Virus record (IMG/VR): IMGVR_UViG_3300009466_000023
Coordinates: 1-20,040 of that record
Length of the DNA: 20,040 bases
From: a virus
Direction: 5' to 3' (one strand)
Shown in pieces: positions 13,481-20,040 of this stretch. Every line of letters starts with the position of its first letter. The stretch's first letter is position 1. A model generated the notes under the pieces. It ran no database searches and was not told the origin of the DNA. It saw nothing but the letters and a program-made list of their open reading frames with translations. The position numbers were made by a program, and so were the translations under genes.

Positions 13481-16333
13481 ATGCCTAAGTTCAACCTTGC
13501 GCCACTGCCCCAGGACCTAGCTCCAGCATGGCCTCCCGCCCCACAGCAGAGGCCCAGCGCTGGCCAGGCCAGAGAGATTGGTAACCGTCGCATTGAGCAG
13601 GGCGCTGCATCGGTCCCTGTGGTCGGTGGGCTATTGAAGCCCCTTGTTCAGTTCGGCAATGCGCTGGCCTCCCCTGACACCAAGATCGGCATCTTTACCG
13701 GCCCGGCGAATGGCATCAGCAAGCTAGGCAATGCCGTTGGCGATCTCATTCAGCGTAAGCCGATTGATGTCAGCGATGCTTGGACGATCAGCGATAAAGC
13801 GGCCCGGCAGATTAACCCTTTCCGTATTGGCTCTGGCGGCCAGTACGTGGGGGCATCAGATCAGGCAGGCCTTGAGCTTGGTGAGGCGATCGGCGCTGAG
13901 ATGGTGGGCGGCGGTTTGATCCGTGGCATCCAGGCTGTGGGAACGGTCAAAGCTGCGGCTGATGCACTGCGCCGCACGCAGCAGGTGAAGCGGTTGGCGG
14001 TAGCGGCCAAAGTCAGCGCGCCCGTGAGGGCAGGCGTGACCGTGGCGGGCAACGTCGCTGAGGCCGTGACCAGCACCACTGCTGCTGCGTTGTTCCTTGA
14101 CGCAGAGGACGGGAACCTGGCCAACTTGGGCGATGCCCTTGGCATGAACCTGCCCGGCCGGGTGGACGGCAACGACAACTACCTGCAGGCCCTGGGCAAG
14201 AGCCTGTTCGTGGAGGGCCTCGCAGCCCCCCTGGCGTTGATGGGTGCCGGCGCACTGATCCCCCCGATCAGGAAGGGCCTGGCTGAAGGCGGATCGGCCT
14301 GGCTCGACGAGCTGGCCAACGCCGAGCTGGCCCCTTATGTGCCCGGCGACCTCCCGACTGCGTTGCCCCCGGCCGCGGCGGCCGACCTGGTGGACACCGG
14401 CAACCGTTCGCTGCCGGCCTTTGGCCAGAGCAGTGCCAACTACGGCGAGCTGTTCCAGCAGATGGAGGCCCCGCCGGCTCAGTACGGCTACGACTCTGCG
14501 ATCGGCCGTGCGCTGCAGGAGCAGACCCAGATCCGGCAGGTGGCTGAGCAGCGTCAACGGCTGCAGGGCATGGGCCTGGTGCAGCAGGGCGAGGGCGGTC
14601 AGCTCGAGCTCAGCATGGGCGGCGCTGTTGATCCAGAGATCCGCCTGCAGATCCGCCAGCTGCAGACGCAGCGTGGCCAGCTGATCAAGCAAGGCATGGA
14701 CTCTGGCGAGGACATGACCGAACAGCTCGGTCAGATCGATCAGGCGATCGGCGATCTGATCCAGCAGGGCAATGCGCAGGACTTCATGCCCGGCGAACGG
14801 CCCTACCAGCCAGAGCTAGACATGCCCGATGGCCGGCCAGAGCTGGACACCTATCTGGCCAACCTGGATGAGCTGAGTGATGCCGAGCTGCGGCAGATCC
14901 ACAGCCGGGTGTATCAGCAGCAGAACGCAGAGCGCACCGCGCAGGAACTGACGGCCACCCAGACCCAACTGGATGAACTGAACCAGCGGGTGGTGGACAT
15001 CCAAGCCAGGGCAGAAGCCGGGGAGATCACCCCGACTGGTGCCAAGCGGATGACCACCAAGGCGCAGAAGGAGATCGAGGTTGTGCAGCAGCAGCTGCGT
15101 GCGATCGAGGGCCGCCAGCGCGTGCCCGAATCCCTGGTGGGTGATCAGCTGCAGCTGCGCATTGAACAGCAGGGCCAGCTGGATCTGGATGCACCGGTGC
15201 AGCTGCCGCCGTTTGAGGCGATCACCCGCACCGCCAGTGAGTACGGCTACCGCTCACCGGAGGAGTACCGCGCTGCGCTGCAGGGCTGGAACCGTGATCA
15301 GCTGCGCCGGCTGGCCATGCCTGATTCCAGCCCTGAGGTGGCTGCGCTGGTGAAGGCCAACACCGGCCGCCGCGTGTGGTCGGCCAAGAAGCAAGACATC
15401 ATCGATGCCCTGGTGCAGCTCAGCGAGCGCCGCGGCCGCTACCTGCCGCCTGAGGCAGAGCAGCTGGCGATGGAGCTGAAGGCCAACCAGTTCGGTGATG
15501 CAGCACCGCTGTTTGATCGGCCGGCTGATCTGGCGGTGCCCGGCATGAACCGGGTGCTGGATGCCGATGGCAACGAGGTTGCTGTCCCGATGACGGATTA
15601 CAGCGGCCGCGGCATGGATGCCGAGACCCGCGAGCGCCTAAAGGGAGAGATCCTGCAGCGTGCGATCGACAACGGTGAAGTACAGCCGCCATTCAGCCCA
15701 CTGCCTGAGCGGCCCCGCACCAGCTTCAAGCAGGCCTCAATGGTGGATCAGATGTTTGCTGACCCCACCGGCCAGCTGCCGCTGATGTTTGCCAACGATC
15801 AGCTGCCCACCTACAAGGCTGGCGGCAAAGCGGCTGATGCCTTGATCGAGGAGCTGCGTCTGCGCTTCGAGTACAAGGCCCTGGACGACGCTGCGCAGCA
15901 GGCCCAGCGGGAAGCCTTCCTGGCGGAGAAAGGCTGGAACACGATGACGTGGGAGGAGAAGAAAAAGCTCGGCATCTTGAGCGAAGGCTTCTACAGCCTC
16001 GACCCCTATTCCGAGCGGTTCCAATCACCAACGCCTGCTGCTCGATCTGATCTGGGCATGGAGCCGGTGGCGCCCCGCAAGCCGAATCAATACCGGCTCA
16101 CCTTCGATGAGAAGGGCAATGCGAGGTTGGCCGAAGAACCCAAGGCACCAGCCAAGGGCCAGGCCAAGCCAACACCACAAGAGGTGAAGGCACAGAAGCA
16201 GGCTGCGGCTGCGGCCAAGCGTGAACTGAAGAACCAAGCCAAGAGCCAGACCACAGCTCTGGACAAACAAGAGGCAGCCATTAGGAAGAGGCTGGATGAA
16301 CTGACCCGTCAATCCAAAGGAGCAAGTTGCTGA
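13481..16333 (+). CDS. Large internal virion protein, probably core / gp16 N-terminal part equivalent
   Basis: This 950-residue protein has a good start (GGAGG at 13467-13471, nine bases before ATG 13481). Residues about 130-265 are Gly/Ala-rich and hydrophobic (EAIGAEMVGGGLIRGIQAVG, later PLALMGAGALIPPI), suggesting membrane-active helices. Coiled-coil segments follow at about 386-428 and 486-547, rich in Gln and Leu. Residues about 603-650 (WNRDQLRRLAMP, then GRRVWSAKKQDIIDALVQL) resemble a Rho-N/SAP-like helical domain seen as an insert in large phage virion proteins. The last 60 residues are Lys/Ala/Gln-rich and strongly charged. No enzyme domain is recognised. It probably contributes to the internal core or trans-envelope channel. 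T7 has no separate gene at this place, so the protein may equal the N-terminal part of gp16 or an added core protein. Confidence 0.72.
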   Translation: MPKFNLAPLPQDLAPAWPPAPQQRPSAGQAREIGNRRIEQGAASVPVVGGLLKPLVQFGNALASPDTKIGIFTGPANGISKLGNAVGDLIQRKPIDVSDAWTISDKAARQINPFRIGSGGQYVGASDQAGLELGEAIGAEMVGGGLIRGIQAVGTVKAAADALRRTQQVKRLAVAAKVSAPVRAGVTVAGNVAEAVTSTTAAALFLDAEDGNLANLGDALGMNLPGRVDGNDNYLQALGKSLFVEGLAAPLALMGAGALIPPIRKGLAEGGSAWLDELANAELAPYVPGDLPTALPPAAAADLVDTGNRSLPAFGQSSANYGELFQQMEAPPAQYGYDSAIGRALQEQTQIRQVAEQRQRLQGMGLVQQGEGGQLELSMGGAVDPEIRLQIRQLQTQRGQLIKQGMDSGEDMTEQLGQIDQAIGDLIQQGNAQDFMPGERPYQPELDMPDGRPELDTYLANLDELSDAELRQIHSRVYQQQNAERTAQELTATQTQLDELNQRVVDIQARAEAGEITPTGAKRMTTKAQKEIEVVQQQLRAIEGRQRVPESLVGDQLQLRIEQQGQLDLDAPVQLPPFEAITRTASEYGYRSPEEYRAALQGWNRDQLRRLAMPDSSPEVAALVKANTGRRVWSAKKQDIIDALVQLSERRGRYLPPEAEQLAMELKANQFGDAAPLFDRPADLAVPGMNRVLDADGNEVAVPMTDYSGRGMDAETRERLKGEILQRAIDNGEVQPPFSPLPERPRTSFKQASMVDQMFADPTGQLPLMFANDQLPTYKAGGKAADALIEELRLRFEYKALDDAAQQAQREAFLAEKGWNTMTWEEKKKLGILSEGFYSLDPYSERFQSPTPAARSDLGMEPVAPRKPNQYRLTFDEKGNARLAEEPKAPAKGQAKPTPQEVKAQKQAAAAAKRELKNQAKSQTTALDKQEAAIRKRLDELTRQSKGASC

Positions 16334-19300
16334 TGACCAGCTGCAACGACATCAACTCTGAGATCAAAGAACTCGAGGCGCAGCTGGAGGCCATTGCTTC
16401 CACCCGCCGCGGCATCGAAGCCAAGGCTGGGTTGGCGGATGGCCAGCCACCGAAGAAGCCCAAGGTGCTGCGCACCTACACCGGCGATGAGGTGACGGTG
16501 GATCCAGGTGAATGGATCACGCAAGCCGAGCTCGATGCCGCACGGATGGGCGATGAGACGGTGATCCAGATGGTGCAGGCCGGCTTCGATGGCAGGCGGG
16601 CACCGAAGGGTCGCACCGGGCGGATGGTGAACTACGCCCAGATCTCACCAGACGATCAGAACATCGCCGCCCTGCTCGAGATCATGGGCCTCAAGCGGGC
16701 CACGTCAGAGAAGGGCCTTCAGCTGCGGCGTCCGTTCACCAATCAGGTGGCCTCCCGTGCGCTGCTGCAGATGGCGCAGGCGGCAGGGGCTGACCCGCGC
16801 AAGGCGGCTGAGCTGCTGAAGCGCCGGGTGGCGGGGATCGACAACCTGCCCAGCGCCGTTTATGGCGTGGCCAAGGCCCGCTGGGATTCCGCCATCCAGT
16901 ACAGCGATGCCCTCGACGAGCTTGCTGATGCGATGGACGGCGGCTACCTCACTGACGAGATCAAGACACAGGCCGGCAACGCTGCGAAGTGGGCGCACTT
17001 CTACGAGCAGCTCGATGCTCAGGTGCGGCGGCGTGTGGGCCAGGCCCTGAAGTCTTTGCAGTTCAACAGCAGCGATGAGATCCCTTTCTTCGATGTGCAG
17101 AAGGAGATCGGCAAGCTCACGATTGATGAGGTGAACGGCAATTCGCTGGTGGCCGACATGCTGAAGTTGACGGCTGATGGCAATGCCAAGGAGCTGCGGC
17201 GCCGGGCAGCAGCCAAGCGGCTGGCGACGATGAACGGCGGGGAGGTGAACCGCAAGGGGTTCATGGCCGAGCTGGAGATCTTGAACACGCTGCGGCGGGC
17301 CAACCTCCTGTCGTCGGTGTCCACCTGGGCGGTGCGCAACCCGGTCAGCGGTGCCTTGGTGCAGGCGGTCTACATGAGTGAAGACGTGGTTTCCGGCGTG
17401 GTGCGTGGCATGGCCAAGAACGGCCTGAAGCCTGGCGTTGCTGATGGCCTGCAGGCCGCAGGCTATGCAGCTCGCGCATGGAACAGTGCCTGGGGCATGG
17501 CCTGGGGCAATGCCTCTGAATCCTTGCTCAAGGGCAAGGGGACGATGGGTGATGAGAACCTGAAGTACATCACCAAGGGGGTGTATGAATCCCCGAAGGA
17601 ATACATCAATGCCACGCTCACGACCAAGTGGGATGAGCTGTTCTCCGCCCGCAGTTTCAACCCAATGAACACGGGTGAGACGGCATTGAAGATGCTGAAC
17701 ATCCTTAATGCTGGCGCGTGGAAGGTGTTGGGCGAGGGCGTTGAGCGGATGACCGGTAGCGACTTCGGCTACCTCGCTCCCTTCCGTCTGCTCAATGCTG
17801 GTGACGAGTTCATGCGAACACAGTCCTACGTGTGGAAGGCAAACCATGAGGCCTTTCTGCGTGCCGCCGATGAAGGCCGGGCCCAGGGCATGGATGCCCG
17901 CTGGATCGAGCAGCGTGCCGACGAGCTAGCGAAGAACACGATCTTCGATGGTGTCTTTACTGACGATGATCTGATCGAGTTCCGCCGCACACGCAACGAG
18001 CAATACGGCATCCCTGCTGGCGATGAGATCGAAGACGATCAACTGCGGGCAATGCTCTACAACATGTATAAGAACGCCCCGAATCTGGCGGATGACATCG
18101 GGCAGGTTGCCTATAACCGCACGGCTGATGTGGCATTTACTAATGCCCTGAAAGATCCGCTCAGTCAGGGTGTGCAGCTGATGCGGCAGAACCCGATCGC
18201 CGGCTGGATCATTCCTTTCTGGAAGGTCCCGATCAACGGCATCGGCTGGGTGCTCAACCGGGACATCATGGTGGCGATGCCCAAGCAGCTGGTGATGGAG
18301 CTGCAGCAGGCTGGCTCACGTCGCAGCGGTAGCGCTGCGCAATACACCGTCGAACAGATGGCTGATGCCAGGGCACGCACGGTGGTGGCTGTTGCTCTTG
18401 CGGCCGGCACCCACATGCTGTGGGAGAGCGGCATTTTCACCGATGGCGGCCCGGCTGACCCCCGGCAGAGCGAGCGCTGGTCTCGCACCAACAGCCCCTA
18501 CAGCTTCAGCCTGGCCAACACCATTGCTGGCGGCATCAAGGTGCGAGCCAATGGCATTGATGCCATCGATCTGATGGGCCTTCATGCCGACACCTTGCGT
18601 GCCTGGCACGAGGGCTACATCCAGGAGGGTGATGCTGCCAAGGCCGTGGAGAAGATCATCTACGCCTGGGGCAACCTGCTGAAGAACAAGGCTGCGCTCA
18701 AGAACATCACCAGCATCCTCAACGTGATGCAGGACCCTGAGCGCTACGACTTCGCTGACATCCTGGCTGACCAGATGGGCGGCATCCTGCCCGTCTCTGG
18801 TGCCATGGGCCACGTCGGCCGTGTGCTCGAGGACCCCAGTGAGCGCATGGTGAAGATGCGCTTCCCATCCAAGGAGGAGATGGCAGCCCTGGGCAAGGAC
18901 CCGCTGTTCGGCGTGGTGCAGCCGGTGGTGGACATGGTGCAGAAAGCCTTTGCCCGTGCCACCTCGAGCTACCCCGGCTTCAGCGGCCTGCAGCCTCGGC
19001 AGCGGGACTGGCTGGGCAGTGAGATCCAGCGCCCCTTAGGGCTGCCGCTTGATCAGGCGATCCCGTTCATGCCGGTGATCAAGCCGCAGGACCCGCTGTA
19101 CGACTGGCTGGATCGCCACGGCTTTGGCGCCAAGCCTCATCCCGAAGGCAATCTCACCGTGGTGCCAGGCGGCCCAGAGATCACGATGACCATGGACGAG
19201 GAAGACTTCTACCGGGAGACCATGCGGACCATTGAGGGCGGCATCCATCCTGAGCAGCTGGGCATGGGCACCAACCCTGTGATGGACATCTGGCCGATCG

Positions 19301-19632
19301 TGCAGGGCCGCAACCTGCAGGGTGCACTGCGGATGTTGATGCGGGATCCCAAATACGACTCCCTGCTGAACATCCCTGACGGGCAGATCAGCCCAAGCCT
19401 GCAAGCGCAGCCAGGTAGAACACTGAGTCAGCGCCAGAAAGGGCCAGGTGGTGAGCTCTACAGCCCGATTGATCAGGTGATCGACTACTACGACAAGCTG
19501 GCGCAGCTTGAGCTGGTGAAGTCCAGCCAGTTCACGGTCCGCGATCGCATCGTCGGCCTGGCACGGCAACAGCAGCAGAAGCTGCAGCAGTACGCGGAAG
19601 GCGCAAGCGCATTAGGCGTGGTTAGGCAATAG
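16333..19632 (+). CDS. Large internal virion protein, gp16-like C-terminal part
   Basis: This 1099-residue protein starts at ATG 16333, which overlaps the previous stop (TGATG); AAAGGAG at 16316-16322 gives ideal spacing. A TTG at 16327 would be only four bases from that site. An N-terminal coiled coil (INSEIKELEAQLEAIAS) comes first. The segment NLLSSVSTWAVRNPVSGALV (about 328-347), the motif NPIAGWIIPFWKVPINGIG (620-638) and the hydrophobic helix 684-697 followed by ESGIFTDGGPADP (698-710) with NSPYSF are hallmarks of very large ejected virion proteins of T7-like and other podoviruses, which I know as an IIPF-x-P-N pattern and a G-x-I-T-G-G-G-P-x-D-P pattern. It probably builds the conduit for DNA across the cell envelope. 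No transglycosylase motif is present here. Confidence 0.82.
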   Translation: MTSCNDINSEIKELEAQLEAIASTRRGIEAKAGLADGQPPKKPKVLRTYTGDEVTVDPGEWITQAELDAARMGDETVIQMVQAGFDGRRAPKGRTGRMVNYAQISPDDQNIAALLEIMGLKRATSEKGLQLRRPFTNQVASRALLQMAQAAGADPRKAAELLKRRVAGIDNLPSAVYGVAKARWDSAIQYSDALDELADAMDGGYLTDEIKTQAGNAAKWAHFYEQLDAQVRRRVGQALKSLQFNSSDEIPFFDVQKEIGKLTIDEVNGNSLVADMLKLTADGNAKELRRRAAAKRLATMNGGEVNRKGFMAELEILNTLRRANLLSSVSTWAVRNPVSGALVQAVYMSEDVVSGVVRGMAKNGLKPGVADGLQAAGYAARAWNSAWGMAWGNASESLLKGKGTMGDENLKYITKGVYESPKEYINATLTTKWDELFSARSFNPMNTGETALKMLNILNAGAWKVLGEGVERMTGSDFGYLAPFRLLNAGDEFMRTQSYVWKANHEAFLRAADEGRAQGMDARWIEQRADELAKNTIFDGVFTDDDLIEFRRTRNEQYGIPAGDEIEDDQLRAMLYNMYKNAPNLADDIGQVAYNRTADVAFTNALKDPLSQGVQLMRQNPIAGWIIPFWKVPINGIGWVLNRDIMVAMPKQLVMELQQAGSRRSGSAAQYTVEQMADARARTVVAVALAAGTHMLWESGIFTDGGPADPRQSERWSRTNSPYSFSLANTIAGGIKVRANGIDAIDLMGLHADTLRAWHEGYIQEGDAAKAVEKIIYAWGNLLKNKAALKNITSILNVMQDPERYDFADILADQMGGILPVSGAMGHVGRVLEDPSERMVKMRFPSKEEMAALGKDPLFGVVQPVVDMVQKAFARATSSYPGFSGLQPRQRDWLGSEIQRPLGLPLDQAIPFMPVIKPQDPLYDWLDRHGFGAKPHPEGNLTVVPGGPEITMTMDEEDFYRETMRTIEGGIHPEQLGMGTNPVMDIWPIVQGRNLQGALRMLMRDPKYDSLLNIPDGQISPSLQAQPGRTLSQRQKGPGGELYSPIDQVIDYYDKLAQLELVKSSQFTVRDRIVGLARQQQQKLQQYAEGASALGVVRQ

Positions 19633-19651
19633 CAGTACCGATAGCCTGTTA

Positions 19652-19667
19652 AGTGCACAGGTGCACT
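19652..19667. promoter_or_regulatory. Inverted repeat upstream of the tail fibre gene
   Basis: AGTGCAC (19652-19658) and GTGCACT (19661-19667) form a perfect inverted repeat with a two-base spacer, within the 48-base gap between the gp16-like gene and the tail fibre gene. It is closely related to the palindrome at 6094-6107. T7 has its phi17 promoter at this place. A promoter, operator or leader structure is possible; two bases are too few for a normal hairpin loop, so a protein-binding site is somewhat favoured. Confidence 0.45.
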
Positions 19668-19680
19668 GCAGCAGGCGGCG

Positions 19681-20040
19681 ATGTCGACTCCCTACTCCTA
19701 TCGCCAGTACGCGGGCAACGGCGCGACGACGACATTCTCTGTGCCGTTTCCGTACCTGCTGAAGGCTCACGTTCGTCTTTATCTGGGCTACGACATTCTT
19801 GACGGCACCTTTACCAGTCAGCTGGTGGATGGTGCCGGATTCACCTGGACCAGTGGCACGCAGGTGCAATGCACTGTGGCGCCGGCTTCCGGCCAGACGC
19901 TGACCGTCATTCGTCTGACGCCTAGCGACTCACGCCTGGTCGACTGGCAGGACGGCAGCAACCTGATCTCCGACGACCTGGACATCGCTGACCTGCAGAA
20001 CCTGTACGTGGTGCAGGAACAGCAGGACCGCAACGATGCT
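19681..20040 (+). CDS. Tail fibre protein, T7 gp17 N-terminal domain (partial, cut by window end)
   Basis: An open frame from ATG 19681 runs to the window end without a stop (120 codons seen). It begins MSTPYSYRQYAGNGATTTFS followed by VPFPYL, and later has DSRLVDWQDGSNLISDDLD and LQNLYVVQEQQDR. These match the N-terminal tail-attachment domain of T7 gp17, where the same positions read FNIPFEYL, then RLVDFTDGS and QTMHVAEEARD as I recall them. This domain docks the fibre trimer on the tail tubular proteins, while the missing C-terminal part would bind the host receptor. The ribosome binding site is weak (AGGCGG at 19673-19678 is only two bases away). Gene 17 directly after gene 16 agrees with T7 order. 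Host range cannot be judged because the receptor-binding part is outside. Confidence 0.92.
   Translation, partial: MSTPYSYRQYAGNGATTTFSVPFPYLLKAHVRLYLGYDILDGTFTSQLVDGAGFTWTSGTQVQCTVAPASGQTLTVIRLTPSDSRLVDWQDGSNLISDDLDIADLQNLYVVQEQQDRNDA

Noticed and set aside
16705-17847. Long open frame of 380 codons on the minus strand, opposite the gp16-like gene
   Set aside because: It is antisense to a clearly homologous virion gene. GC-rich coding DNA produces such frames, and its His/Leu/Gln-rich composition with no recognisable motif fits a shadow.
1079-19548. GCGATCGC (HIP1) octamers at 1079-1086, 1765-1772, 11105-11112 and 19541-19548 as a sign of a cyanobacterial host
   Set aside because: GCGATC is common across the window, so four octamers are not clearly above expectation; the hint is too weak to fix the host.
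1-20040. CRISPR array, insertion sequence, integrase, defence or anti-defence cassette
   Set aside because: No regularly spaced repeats, transposase, recombinase or recognisable defence gene is present; nearly every base is accounted for by phage structural genes.

Overview
The window is the late (structural) half of a lytic T7-like podovirus genome. All genes lie on the + strand and are tightly packed, with many ATGA/TGATG stop-start overlaps. Their order matches T7 from gene 6 to gene 17: exonuclease, small virion proteins, portal, scaffold, major capsid protein, the two tail tubular proteins, internal core proteins, and the N-terminus of the tail fibre. The DNA is GC-rich (roughly 60%, estimated by eye). 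The large internal core proteins look like those of T7-like phages of aquatic bacteria, possibly cyanopodoviruses. The host cannot be fixed from this window: it holds no RNA polymerase, DNA polymerase, photosynthesis or other host-like metabolic gene.

Layout. 1-90: short leader or end of an unseen upstream gene. 91-977: a small CxxC protein coupled to a 5'-3' exonuclease. 997-2337: three small genes, two of them resembling T7 gp6.7 and gp7.3 (minor virion/tail assembly proteins). 2342-4887: portal and scaffold, coupled by an ATGA overlap. 4888-4990: noncoding leader. 4991-6007: major capsid protein. 6008-6112: noncoding, with a strong intrinsic terminator and then a perfect 12-base palindrome. 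6113-9275: tail tubular proteins A and B. 9272-19632: gp13-like, gp14-like and three very large internal virion proteins, the first ending in a lytic transglycosylase domain. 19633-19680: noncoding, with a near-copy of the palindrome. 19681 to the end: tail fibre, cut by the window edge.

How the genes work together. The exonuclease would degrade host DNA and process phage DNA. Portal, scaffold and capsid protein build the prohead. The tubular proteins form the tail that carries the fibres. The gp14/15/16-like proteins form the internal core that is ejected into the host, with the transglycosylase opening the peptidoglycan. The terminator after the capsid gene matches the place of T7 T-phi and should separate high capsid expression from lower tail and core expression.

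Main points of interest: related inverted repeats just upstream of genes 11 and 17; the transglycosylase at the C-terminus of the gp15-like protein instead of the N-terminus of gp16; a core encoded by three large proteins instead of T7's two; a C-terminal motif shared by two adjacent small virion proteins; and a local GC dip in the gp14-like gene. I saw no clear defence system, CRISPR array, tRNA or insertion sequence.
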